From: SB15 sp964639245
GTDB taxonomy: Bacteria > Chloroflexota > Anaerolineae > Aggregatilineales > J027
DNA length: 64,000 bases
Direction: 5' to 3'
Assembly: GCA_964639245.1 (NCBI GenBank)
Contig: CAZXCU010000004.1
Coordinates: 1 to 64,000 of the forward strand
The notes beneath the pieces were generated by a model. It saw only the letters and a list, made by a program, of their open reading frames with translations. It did no database searches and had not been told where the DNA came from. Within the stretch, counting starts at the first letter, position 1. Every line of letters begins with the position of its first letter. This document shows positions 16,964 to 25,417 of this stretch, piece after piece. The position numbers and the translations under genes are program-made.

Positions 16964-17832
16964 GCGGATTGCCAGTAACTTTTTCCACGCACTTCATCGG
17001 GCAGGTCTTTTAAAACGTTGTAAAAGGCTTTAGCGAAATCAAGCGTAGAAGGGTAACGGTCATCCCGCGATTTGGCGATAGACCGCAGCACCACAGCTTC
17101 TAATCCAACGGGAAATTCGGGATTCAAAAGGGTAAGTAGAGGCGGGTGCGCTTCCGTAATCATTTTGATGAGGTTGTAGGTATTTCGATCTTCAAAAGGC
17201 AGCTGTCCTACCAGCATCTGATAGGTCATCACCCCTAGACTGTACACATCGCTGCGCGGGTCAGCCACTTCCCCTCGTACCATTTCTGGCGGGGCAAATT
17301 CCCATGTCCCCACCCCTACCCCACGTTCCGTGAGGGTGGTATCCACGCCGGGACGCTTGGAGAGACCGAAATCGGCGAGATAAAATTTGAGCGTTTTGCC
17401 ATGCCCTTCAACCAGCACATTATCCGGTTTTAAATCCCGGTGAATGATGTCTTTCTGATGACCTGCATTGACCGCCGGGGCAATATCCCGCAGGACATGC
17501 CACACCGCCGCCGGGGAAAAAGGCTGGCGATTCATCAGGCGCAGTAAGGATGTTCCGTCAATAAATTTCATGACCATGAACAAGGTGTTGTTGTGAAAAC
17601 CATAGTCTAAAATGGGGACGATATTTTCATGCACCACCGCTTGCATCAGGCGAATTTCACGGACAAAGCGGTTCTGGAACTGTGGATCGCTTGCCAATTC
17701 TTCCCGCATGATTTTGAGCGCGACCCGTTCCCCCTTTGCGTTGAAGGCTTGGTAAACTTCGCCTAAGCCTCCCCGTCCGACCATCATACCGATAATATAT
17801 GTTTTGACTTGCTCTCCCGGTGACAGCGGCAT
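16960..17832 (-). CDS. Soluble Ser/Thr protein kinase (Hanks type), copy B
   Basis: A 290-residue catalytic-domain kinase clearly paralogous to copy A along its full length. The glycine loop is MMVGRGGLGEVYQA near 16-29, the lysine is in VALKIM, the catalytic loop is IIHRDLKPDNVLVE near 131-144, the metal-binding segment is LADFGLSKRPG and the activation-loop end is GTWEFAPPEMVRGE. Both copies share the unusual KRPGxD segment after DFG and a C-terminal ending of the type (S/K)(Y/F)W. The pair arose by tandem duplication. No membrane helix means it must sense through partners. Confidence 0.92.
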   Translation of the reverse strand: MPLSPGEQVKTYIIGMMVGRGGLGEVYQAFNAKGERVALKIMREELASDPQFQNRFVREIRLMQAVVHENIVPILDYGFHNNTLFMVMKFIDGTSLLRLMNRQPFSPAAVWHVLRDIAPAVNAGHQKDIIHRDLKPDNVLVEGHGKTLKFYLADFGLSKRPGVDTTLTERGVGVGTWEFAPPEMVRGEVADPRSDVYSLGVMTYQMLVGQLPFEDRNTYNLIKMITEAHPPLLTLLNPEFPVGLEAVVLRSIAKSRDDRYPSTLDFAKAFYNVLKDLPDEVRGKSYWQSA

Positions 17833-17919
17833 GGCAACCCCACTTTTACTCTCGCCAAATTAAAATTTAATTCTAACAGAATTTTGAGGATTTCAAGCAC
17901 AAGGGGGATTTTGTGTGAG

Positions 17920-17944
17920 ATGGGCAGGAGCGATGCCTGCCCAT
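17920..17944. repeat. Perfect 9-bp palindrome with 7-base loop
   Basis: ATGGGCAGG and CCTGCCCAT flank the loop AGCGATG. It lies just past the stop of the minus-strand lipoprotein gene (17952) and upstream of the kinase start. There is no T-run on either side, so it is not a textbook terminator, though it may act as a 3' end stabiliser of the second Liv transcript. Similar GC palindromes occur at 14514 and 57941. Confidence 0.5.
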
Positions 17945-17951
17945 TCATGAT

Positions 17952-18476
17952 TTAATCTTCGCTGTTGACGACCACGCCAACCACAGTTTCCAGAAGCGGG
18001 AAAAGCGCGTCTTCGGCAATTTCAGATGGTTCGGCAGGAATAACGGTCAGCGTGACCACTGCATTTTCAGATTGACGATAGGCCAATACCCCACCGGGAA
18101 AGACCGCCCGTTCAATTTCTTCACCATCAAGCGGGTTGTCGTCCTCATATTCAAGTTCAAATTCCGCGAAGCGTGCGCCCTGCAACTGCCAATTGCGGAG
18201 TTTTTCTGCAATGGCAACATCGGCGGCGGTTTCAGTGGCATAGACCTCAATGCTGATATAGGCAAACGCATCGTCATCCCCTTCGTAAATGATGGTGACA
18301 TGCCCGATGTTGGAGATATTTTCGGCGGTGAGTTCCAGCAAATCCTCATCCGCTTCCCAACCGCCAATTTCTTCGGGAAATTTTTTGGCAAGGTCAGCCG
18401 CTTCACTTTTGGGGTCAGGACGACAGGCAACCAGCGCAATCGGTAGAAGAATCAATAAAATGGCAATCCGTCGCAT
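17952..18476 (-). CDS. Predicted lipoprotein at the end of Liv operon 2
   Basis: The first 18 residues form a lipoprotein signal (MRRIAILLILLPIALVAC), with the modified cysteine at 18. The remaining ~155 residues are acidic and mixed alpha/beta with no membrane segment. I do not recognise a family. The gene starts 3 bases after the livF stop, so it is transcribed with the second transporter operon and its product should sit on the outside of the membrane. It may act near the binding proteins; that is only an inference from position. Confidence 0.75.
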   Translation of the reverse strand: MRRIAILLILLPIALVACRPDPKSEAADLAKKFPEEIGGWEADEDLLELTAENISNIGHVTIIYEGDDDAFAYISIEVYATETAADVAIAEKLRNWQLQGARFAEFELEYEDDNPLDGEEIERAVFPGGVLAYRQSENAVVTLTVIPAEPSEIAEDALFPLLETVVGVVVNSED

Positions 18477-18479
18477 GGT

Positions 18480-19196
18480 TTAATGTCCCCCCAGATAGGC
18501 AGCGCGAACATCTTCATTCGCCGCGAGTGCTGCCGCCTCATCCGCCATGACCACTTGCCCGGTTTGCAAAACATACCCCCGATGCGCAACTTTTAAGGCC
18601 ATTTGGGCGTTCTGCTCGACCAGCAAAATGGTCGTTTTTTCCTGCTGATTCAAATAGGTCACGATTTTGAAAATTTCCTGTACCAACATAGGGGCAAGAC
18701 CCATGCTCGGTTCATCTAACAGCAAAATTTTGGGACGTGCCATCAATGCTCGTCCAATCGCCAGCATCTGTTGTTCGCCGCCGGAAAGCGTGCCACCGGC
18801 TTGTTTTTCGCGTTCTTTCAAACGGGGGAACAACGAAAAAACATAGTCCATGTCTTTCTGAATCCCATCGGCATCGCTGCGGGTATACGCGCCAAGTTCC
18901 AGATTTTCACGAACAGACATGCGGGCGAAAATTTTGCGTCCTTCGGGGCTTTGTCCGATGCCCCGTTCAACAATATCATGCGGACGAGACTGGGTAATGT
19001 CCTCGCCGTTGAGAATGATTTGTCCCTGTGCTGGACGGCAAAGTCCGCAAATACTGTTCAGGGTGGTGGTTTTGCCTGCCCCGTTGCTGCCGATGAGGGT
19101 GACAATTTCGCCTTCTTCAACCGTGAGCGACACGCCTTTGAGCGCGTGAATTTTGCCATAGTAAGTATGGATATCCTTGACTTCAAGCATCGCCAT
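18480..19196 (-). CDS. livF: Branched-chain amino-acid ABC transporter ATPase LivF (system 2)
   Basis: ATPase of 238 residues with Walker A GSNGAGKTT near 37-45, signature LSGGEQQ, Walker B ILLLDEPS and switch LLVEQNA. It is paralogous to the ATPase at 11028 but differs enough to belong to a distinct transporter. It follows livG with a two-base gap and is followed by a lipoprotein gene. The long linker MADEAAALAANEDVRAAYLG at the C terminus is typical of LivF, ending in the AYLG motif. Confidence 0.93.
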   Translation of the reverse strand: MAMLEVKDIHTYYGKIHALKGVSLTVEEGEIVTLIGSNGAGKTTTLNSICGLCRPAQGQIILNGEDITQSRPHDIVERGIGQSPEGRKIFARMSVRENLELGAYTRSDADGIQKDMDYVFSLFPRLKEREKQAGGTLSGGEQQMLAIGRALMARPKILLLDEPSMGLAPMLVQEIFKIVTYLNQQEKTTILLVEQNAQMALKVAHRGYVLQTGQVVMADEAAALAANEDVRAAYLGGH

Positions 19197-19198
19197 GA

Positions 19199-19981
19199 TT
19201 ACGCCTCCTCCAATGTGCTACCCAGGTAGGCTTCAATCACACGCGGATTGGCACGGATGGCATCAGGGACATCATCAGCAATGACTTTGCCATAGTCCAA
19301 AACGGTGATGTTGTCGGAGACATTCATCACCAAGTTCATGTCATGCTCAATCAGGAAAATTGTCAGGCCAAGTTCATCCCGCAAACTTTTAATAAAACCA
19401 ATCATTTCCGTCGTTTCCTGCGGATTCATGCCTGCGGTGGGTTCATCCAACAAAAGGAGTTGGGGGTCACTCGCAAGGGCGCGGGCAATTTCCAAACGGC
19501 GCTGCATCCCATAGGCCAGATTGGTTGAAAGCGCATCGCCAAACCCGGTTAAGCCGATAAATTCCAAAAGTTGATAGGCTTTGATGCGACTTTCCCGGCT
19601 TTCGCGGTGGTTGTCCGCATGGCGGGCAACTGCCCCCAAGGGCCCCGCATGTAAGCGGCTGTGCATCCCCACCATGATATTTTCCAGAACGGTCATGTTG
19701 TTGAACAGGTGAATATTCTGGTAGGTGCGGGCAATGCCCATACCCATCACTTGGTCAGGACGTAACCCCTGAATCGGACGACCATTAAATATAATCTCGC
19801 CTTCTTCCGGTTTATAAAATCCCGTTACGCAGTTGAAGAAGGTGGTTTTGCCCGCCCCATTTGGCCCGATCAAACTGGCAATTGTGCGCGGCGGAATTTG
19901 CATACTGGCGGTAGAAACGGCAGTCAGCCCGCCAAAACGTTTGGTGATGCTGCGAACATCCAGCATTAAAGATTTATTCAT
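19199..19981 (-). CDS. livG: Branched-chain amino-acid ABC transporter ATPase LivG (system 2)
   Basis: ATPase of 260 residues. Walker A is GPNGAGKTT near 38-46, the LivG-type signature is LAYGMQRRLEIARAL and Walker B is LLLLDEPTAGMNP, followed by FLIEHDMNLVM. The inserted region around MHSRLHAGPLGAVARH between Q-loop and signature is characteristic of LivG. It overlaps the end of livM by eight bases, so coupling is likely. It partners with the LivF at 18480. Confidence 0.93.
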   Translation of the reverse strand: MNKSLMLDVRSITKRFGGLTAVSTASMQIPPRTIASLIGPNGAGKTTFFNCVTGFYKPEEGEIIFNGRPIQGLRPDQVMGMGIARTYQNIHLFNNMTVLENIMVGMHSRLHAGPLGAVARHADNHRESRESRIKAYQLLEFIGLTGFGDALSTNLAYGMQRRLEIARALASDPQLLLLDEPTAGMNPQETTEMIGFIKSLRDELGLTIFLIEHDMNLVMNVSDNITVLDYGKVIADDVPDAIRANPRVIEAYLGSTLEEA

Positions 19982-22271
19982 GTTTGTTACTTTCTTTCGT
20001 CAAGCGGCGGGCTTCATCCTCCAGCGCTGGCGTGGGCGAAGGCATCAGACCATTGGGCAGAGCAACCATCGTGAAAATCAGCAGCAGGCCAAAAAACATG
20101 ATCCGATAATCGGCAATGGGGCGGAGCAGTTCGGGCAAACCAATCAGCGCGATTGCCCCAACAACCACCCCCGGAATACTCCCCATCCCACCGATGATGA
20201 CGGTAGCCAGCACGTTAATCGAGACTTCCAAGCCAAAGTCGTCCGGGAAAATGGAATTTTGCTGCGACGCAAACAACATCCCCGCCAACCCCGCAAAACT
20301 CGCCCCGATGGAAAAAGCCAGCAACTTGGTATTGACCAGATTAATCCCCATCGCTTGGGCAATGTCTTCGTCACTTCGCATCGCCAACCATGACCGCCCC
20401 AAACGCGAATCGCGCAAACGGAACGACACCATCACGACCAGTGCAGCCCCTACCAATGCCAGATACAGCATAGTCAAGTTGCTGATGTCGGTGGGTGTGC
20501 CAGAAGGCACGGCTTTGGGAATCCCAATCGCGCCGGAAGGCCCGCCTGTGGTGCTGTCCAGATTTTTTAACCCCAAACTGATGATTTCCCCGAAGCCAAG
20601 CGTCACAATGGCTAAGTAATCGCCACGCAAACGCAGTACCGGAATCCCCAGCAAAATACCTGTAAACGCAGCCACACTCATGGCTACAGGAATAGAAATC
20701 AGGAAGGAAGAAAAGGCATATACACCGTCAAATGCGCCGGCGGATTGCAAAATCTCACGCACCAGCAGCGTGACCCCCACGGCGACCACCACCAGCAGAA
20801 TGCTCATATAAATCGGCGGGGCAGATTTTGTCTCGGTTGGGGCGGCGTTCCGTCGCATTTTCCAGTATTGCACCCCTGCCAGTGCCACAAGCGGAACAAT
20901 CACCAGACCGAGCGTGAGCGCCCAACCTAAATCATTCAGCCGTTCGCGGGTAAATTTGGACTGGTCATTTTCAAGGGCAATGAAGGCGAAGGTATACGCA
21001 CCGATGGCATAAAAAGCCACATAGCCCAAATCCAGCAGCCCCGCGTACCCCACCACGATATTCAGCCCTAAACCGAACATGATGGCAAGCGCGACACGTC
21101 CCATAATAAAGGTTTGATACTGGTTCATATATAACGGAATCACCAGCACCGCCGCCAAACCTACAAGAGTCACAAAAACCAATTCAAAACGCTCAGGTCG
21201 CTGATTGCCAAGCGCGGCTAAAGTCACCCCGGCAACCCCCATCAGCCAGATCACAAACATCGAAATGGTTTTGTCGCTGATGTCCTCCAAGCCGGGCAAA
21301 ATGAAGCGCAAATTGTGCGCGTCAATGCGCCACAGGGCAAAAAAGACCATCACCGCCACCACCGCAATACAAATGCCGACCCGTGTAAAATACGGCAGTT
21401 CGGAAGGCGTGGGGCGGGCGCGGCGCAGGGCGATAATCCCACTAATGATAATCGCAAACCCAATCGCCAATTGGATACTCACTCCGTCAATGAGCGATTC
21501 GGAACTCAGGTTGAGCAGAGAATTAATATTGACGGGATAAAGGTCATCTTCGCTGCCAAAGGTATCCAGATTGTGCGAGACAGTCAGCCAGAAGATGAAA
21601 AATAAAATCATCGGCAGGGATAAAATCAACCAATGCCAGACTTCGGGCAGCGATCCAGCTTGCAAACGGGTATTCATTTGCTGGCGCAGAGTTGCCCAAT
21701 CCACACGACGGGCAAGGTTATTGGCGGCTGCTCCCCAGAACGAAACATTCACCAACAAGGCTGCCAGCCCAATCAACCCACCAACATGCAGCCCGCCAAG
21801 CGTGAAAATCGCGTATTTTTCCTCAAACGACAGACGCATGGGGTCAGTACGAAGTTGCACATCGTCATCATATTCTCCCGTCAGGGGATTGGGGTCGGGC
21901 TGCGGGAAAAGTTCTTCCTCTGGCACACCCGACAGCACCTGAATCGGATAGGTGTTCATTTTGTCGAACAACTCGCGCTGGACATCAATATTTTTGGCGT
22001 GCCAGCTGTTGATGAGCGCCAGAAATGACAGCAGCACCGCCCCGGCGACAAATCCTTGTAACAGCGATGCGCTCACCCACCCCCGCCAATTGTTCAGCGG
22101 AATCGTGCGCGTGGTGCGCCATGCCATGTAAAAGGTGAGCAGCAAAAAGACTGGCAGGGTCAAACGGGCAAGCTGTTCGCTGTCATCCGAAGGCAAACCA
22201 ATCAGACACAGGAAAATCAAGCCTAAACCCAGCCCAAACCCCGTTTTGAGACTGTTATTCCACGGCTGCAT
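19974..22271 (-). CDS. livM: Enlarged LivM-type permease with ~385-residue N-terminal membrane extension (system 2)
   Basis: At 765 residues this is over twice the usual size. The C-terminal half, from about 388, is a standard LivM permease: GLGLNIVVGYAGLLDLGYVA near 400-419, PVLRLRGDYLAIVTLGFGEI for ATPase contact and the TGGPSGAIGIP segment. The first ~385 residues add roughly eight further hydrophobic segments (near 10-27, 37-52, 66-88, 155-180, 212-233, 265-282, 297-314, 338-382) and a polar loop (~95-150) rich in Pro, Asp and Glu. A frameshift or accidental join is unlikely, since the frame is open throughout with consistent codon use. It lies one base from livH2. Confidence 0.88.
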   Translation of the reverse strand: MQPWNNSLKTGFGLGLGLIFLCLIGLPSDDSEQLARLTLPVFLLLTFYMAWRTTRTIPLNNWRGWVSASLLQGFVAGAVLLSFLALINSWHAKNIDVQRELFDKMNTYPIQVLSGVPEEELFPQPDPNPLTGEYDDDVQLRTDPMRLSFEEKYAIFTLGGLHVGGLIGLAALLVNVSFWGAAANNLARRVDWATLRQQMNTRLQAGSLPEVWHWLILSLPMILFFIFWLTVSHNLDTFGSEDDLYPVNINSLLNLSSESLIDGVSIQLAIGFAIIISGIIALRRARPTPSELPYFTRVGICIAVVAVMVFFALWRIDAHNLRFILPGLEDISDKTISMFVIWLMGVAGVTLAALGNQRPERFELVFVTLVGLAAVLVIPLYMNQYQTFIMGRVALAIMFGLGLNIVVGYAGLLDLGYVAFYAIGAYTFAFIALENDQSKFTRERLNDLGWALTLGLVIVPLVALAGVQYWKMRRNAAPTETKSAPPIYMSILLVVVAVGVTLLVREILQSAGAFDGVYAFSSFLISIPVAMSVAAFTGILLGIPVLRLRGDYLAIVTLGFGEIISLGLKNLDSTTGGPSGAIGIPKAVPSGTPTDISNLTMLYLALVGAALVVMVSFRLRDSRLGRSWLAMRSDEDIAQAMGINLVNTKLLAFSIGASFAGLAGMLFASQQNSIFPDDFGLEVSINVLATVIIGGMGSIPGVVVGAIALIGLPELLRPIADYRIMFFGLLLIFTMVALPNGLMPSPTPALEDEARRLTKESNKHE

Positions 22272-22272
22272 G

Positions 22273-23811
22273 TTAGACCTTCTTTCCTTCTGTCCGTTCG
22301 CCCAGAATCCCGGTGGGACGGAAAATCAGCACCAACACCAGCAAACTAAACGCGATGACGTTTTGCCATTTAAAATCAATCCCAAGCATTTGCGGGCCGA
22401 GCGCTTCGACCAGACCCAGAAAAAATCCACCGAACATCGCGCCGGGAATGTTACCAATCCCACCCAAGACCGCCGCAGTAAAGGCTTTGAGGCCGGGGGT
22501 AAAACCGAAACGAAAGTCAATATCGTCTCCGCGTAGCCCCAACAAGACCCCGCCCGCACCCGCCATCGATGCCCCTAACATGAAGGTAAAAACAATTACG
22601 CGGTCTACATTAATACCCATCAAGGCAGCGGTTTGTTTGTTTTCTGCCACCGCCCGCATCGCCTTGCCCATTTTGGTGTACTGCACAATGAAGTACAGCC
22701 CTGCCATCAGGACAATCGAGGTAATCACAATGGCTGTCCCGACGATGCTGATGTTTAACACGCCCAGATTACCCAGATCGATTTTGAAATTCTGCGGGTC
22801 GTTGAGCAGGCTAATTCGTTCATAGGTTTTGCGGTTAGGGCCAAACACCCGCAGGGCAACCTGCTGTAAAAAGATGGAGGCCCCAATCGCGCTAATCAGG
22901 GGTGCAAGACGCGGGGCGCTCCGCAAAGGTCGGTAGGCTACCTTTTCCAATAAAATGGACAGCAGCATTGAAACAGTCATCCCCACCAGCATCACAAACA
23001 AAACCCCGACGAGGGTAATCACCAGCAGGTAAAATTGCGGGGCATAACCACCCAAGCCCACCAGCGCTCCATAGCCAATCGCCAAACCGATTAAAAAGCG
23101 CACCGGCAATGACATAAAGGTAAACAACCATGAAGGGGCTTGGAAATTAATCCCTTTGCGCTCATTGTAGCCTTCAGCAAGTTTATCCAGAGGTAAAAAC
23201 AAAACGCCAATCATTAGCGGCACGACAAAACTTGCCATGACTGCCGCGCCAGATTCAAAACTACGTTCGCCACTGCTGATGAGGTACTGCATGGCAAAAT
23301 ACCCTGCATATGCCCCAAACATCATCACCTCGCCATGTGCGAAGTTAATCATCAGCAAGATGCCGTAAACAAGGGTATAGCCCAGTGCAATCAGCGCATA
23401 AACACCCCCGCGAATCACACCGTTGACTGCTAAACTTGCCCATGTAACAAAACCGGAAGGCTCGTTCTCTGTCACATAGACGACCCGTAAAACAAACGCC
23501 AACATCAGAATCGCCCCGGCAAAATTTAAAATCAGTGGGGCTATGGGACGGTTAGAGTTATCGGTTAAGCGGCGGTAAATTTCAACAAATACCAGCGCCC
23601 CCAAGACGGTTAGCACCAATTGAATGATGCCTAAAATATCCAGAACATCCAACGTCCACTGCGGGGCAGGGGTTCCGAACAGGCCGGAACTTTCGCCAAT
23701 GACCCACAAAATCCTGAAAAAGCCGAAGATAATACTGTAAGATAGATAGCGGGCGCTTAACTTGACGGCATCCAGCCGCGCCAACCTTTCTTGAAATGTG
23801 ACCGCCGTCAT
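22273..23811 (-). CDS. livH: Enlarged LivH-type permease (system 2)
   Basis: A 512-residue permease against the usual ~300. The LivH core begins near residue 128 (VNGVIRGGVYALIALGYTLV, then INFAHGEVMMFGAYAGY). Extra parts are an N-terminal ~125-residue membrane region with about three helices and an insertion of some 65 residues after the GAYAGY helix (near 175-245), before the EKVAYRPLR loop. The ATPase contact MGKAMRAVAENKQTAALMGI and the late GFTPGLKAFTAAVLGGIGNI block are intact, so it should be functional. It is the gene before the enlarged livM, and both probably form the channel together. Confidence 0.88.
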   Translation of the reverse strand: MTAVTFQERLARLDAVKLSARYLSYSIIFGFFRILWVIGESSGLFGTPAPQWTLDVLDILGIIQLVLTVLGALVFVEIYRRLTDNSNRPIAPLILNFAGAILMLAFVLRVVYVTENEPSGFVTWASLAVNGVIRGGVYALIALGYTLVYGILLMINFAHGEVMMFGAYAGYFAMQYLISSGERSFESGAAVMASFVVPLMIGVLFLPLDKLAEGYNERKGINFQAPSWLFTFMSLPVRFLIGLAIGYGALVGLGGYAPQFYLLVITLVGVLFVMLVGMTVSMLLSILLEKVAYRPLRSAPRLAPLISAIGASIFLQQVALRVFGPNRKTYERISLLNDPQNFKIDLGNLGVLNISIVGTAIVITSIVLMAGLYFIVQYTKMGKAMRAVAENKQTAALMGINVDRVIVFTFMLGASMAGAGGVLLGLRGDDIDFRFGFTPGLKAFTAAVLGGIGNIPGAMFGGFFLGLVEALGPQMLGIDFKWQNVIAFSLLVLVLIFRPTGILGERTEGKKV

Positions 23812-23943
23812 GCAAACTCCATCACAACAACCATAAAATTTTCCTCATTTTTAAGAAGTTTTTGCCTTCTTTGGCAATAACCTTACAGACAGTTTCTATA
23901 GGTAAAGCTAAGTCCATCAACAGTAAATATTTGGATTTGGTAG

Positions 23944-23982
23944 GGGCGGGGACAAGCGAGCCTCCGCAAGTGATTCCCGCCC
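23944..23982. repeat. GC palindrome between binding protein gene and livH of system 2
   Basis: GGGCGGG at 23944-23950 pairs with CCCGCCC at 23976-23982 around a 25-base partly structured loop. The flanking GTAGGGG matches the CCCCTAC beside the palindrome at 14514. As at 14514, it lies between the binding-protein stop and the livH start, so both Liv operons carry a G-rich hairpin at the same internal position. Confidence 0.45.
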
Positions 23983-24007
23983 GCATAACCAGCAAAATTG
24001 TCCGGGT

Positions 24008-25270
24008 TTAGTTACCTACTTGCAATTCAGTCGGAACTTCGACTTTGCCCCATGTGCCGTTTTCGGCCCTGAAAATTTCAATTTGCACGGTGCCACAATC
24101 GCCGTTGTCATCGCAACTCACCATCCCACTCACCCCCTCCATGTTGGTCGTAGCGCGAACAGCCGAGACAAGCGCTTCGCGGTCAATCACAATTTCGCCA
24201 TTGGCATCCAGTTCAGCGACCTGTACCAGCGCTTGTAAAATCATGTTGGTGGCATCATAGGCTTGGGCATGGAATGGCCCTAAATCATCGGGGTCGGCAC
24301 CATAAGCCTGTTCATAAGCCAGTTCAAATTCATCATTGAGAGTTTGATTGCCCACCTGCGCCCCGAAGGAGACATACACCCCGTTAGAAAATTCGCCCGC
24401 AAGGTCAAGAAAATCTTGGGTATATACCCCATCATCCGAAAAGAAGATAACATCACCCATTTCAAGTTCTGCCATTTGCTCCACCAGCAGCGCGGCTTGA
24501 TTCTGGTAGCCTCCCAGATAAATCAGGTCTGGGGTGCGGTTTTTAATTTTGGTGAGAATGGCACGGTAATCTTGCTCTTCTGGGTCTATGGTGTCAAATT
24601 CGACAACTTCCCCGCCCAATTCCTCAAAAGTTGCGGAGACTGTTGTGGCGAGTCCTTCGCCGTAGCTCGAATTGTCGTGCAAGACGGCAATTTTACGGGC
24701 GTTGAGTTCGCTAAAGATATACCGGGCAGCAACCACGCCCTGAATGTTGTCGTTAAAGGCCACCCGGTTGACCACCTCTAGGCCGCGTTCGGTAAAAGCA
24801 GCTGCGGTGGAACTCGGCGACACCATCGGGATTCGTGCTTCTTCGTAAATTTCGGAAGCCGGAATGGAGGCACCGGAACACACATGACCGACAACAGCAT
24901 ATAAGTTCGGATCGGCGGCGAATAAATTAGCCACCGTGGTTGCATCTTCGCCAGTGCATCGGTCATCTTCAATGACCAGTTCAATCTGATAACCAAGGAG
25001 TCCCCCCGCTTCGTTAAACTGGTCAACAGCAAGCTGGGCAGCTTGGGCAATATCTTGCCCCGGCGCGGGGAGAATATTGCTCAGGTCGGTTGCCAGCCCA
25101 ATATTGATGAATTTTTCTTCAACAGGAGCAACGGTTGCAGTTGAGGTTGGAGGCGTTTGCACAACTTCAGTAGCTTCAGAGGGGGTTGAGTCGTCCGATG
25201 AATCCTCGCCGTCATTGCAGGCGGCTAAAAGGAAACCAATCAAAGCCAAGAGTATAAAAATGCGGCGCAT
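24008..25270 (-). CDS. Amino-acid-binding lipoprotein (Liv system 2)
   Basis: Type I periplasmic-binding-fold receptor of 420 residues. ATG 25270 is chosen over the far upstream 25351 because it begins a lipoprotein signal (MRRIFILLALIGFLLAAC, Cys18), followed by an acidic, Ser/Thr-rich tether to about residue 55. Family landmarks are IGLATDLSNILPAPGQDIAQ near 62-81, VVGHVCSGASIPASEIYEEA near 125-144 and IFFSDDGVYTQDFLDLAGEF. It is closely paralogous to the next gene upstream, sharing these segments almost unchanged. The lipid anchor suits a cell with a single membrane or a thin periplasm. Confidence 0.92.
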   Translation of the reverse strand: MRRIFILLALIGFLLAACNDGEDSSDDSTPSEATEVVQTPPTSTATVAPVEEKFINIGLATDLSNILPAPGQDIAQAAQLAVDQFNEAGGLLGYQIELVIEDDRCTGEDATTVANLFAADPNLYAVVGHVCSGASIPASEIYEEARIPMVSPSSTAAAFTERGLEVVNRVAFNDNIQGVVAARYIFSELNARKIAVLHDNSSYGEGLATTVSATFEELGGEVVEFDTIDPEEQDYRAILTKIKNRTPDLIYLGGYQNQAALLVEQMAELEMGDVIFFSDDGVYTQDFLDLAGEFSNGVYVSFGAQVGNQTLNDEFELAYEQAYGADPDDLGPFHAQAYDATNMILQALVQVAELDANGEIVIDREALVSAVRATTNMEGVSGMVSCDDNGDCGTVQIEIFRAENGTWGKVEVPTELQVGN

Positions 25271-25310
25271 ACACCCTTCCAACAAAATTTTTAGGTTTTT
25301 TAATTCATTA

Positions 25311-25335
25311 GGGTAGGGATTATACGGGGTTAGGG
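25311..25335 (+). other. Canonical G-quadruplex motif in the binding-protein intergenic
   Basis: Four G-runs (GGG, GGG, GGGG, GGG) are separated by loops of 2, 7 and 3 bases, matching the usual G3+N1-7 pattern on the + strand. It lies 41 bases upstream of the lipoprotein start and so in its promoter or leader, with the G-rich strand being the template strand. Function is unknown and it could be incidental. Confidence 0.5.
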
Positions 25336-25356
25336 AAGCTGAATCAACCAATTTGG

Positions 25357-25389
25357 TAAAAAAAGAGAGCAGATTGACACCTGCTCTCT
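25357..25389 (-). terminator. Intrinsic terminator after the first binding-protein gene
   Basis: Nine-base perfect arms AGAGAGCAG (25364-25372) and CTGCTCTCT (25381-25389) enclose an eight-base loop; on the minus strand the stem is followed by seven T residues. It lies 29 bases past the stop at 25418, so the upstream binding-protein gene is probably a mainly separate transcript from the rest of Liv system 2. Confidence 0.88.
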
Positions 25390-25417
25390 GGAAATCTCGT
25401 TCAAATTGACGAAAAAA

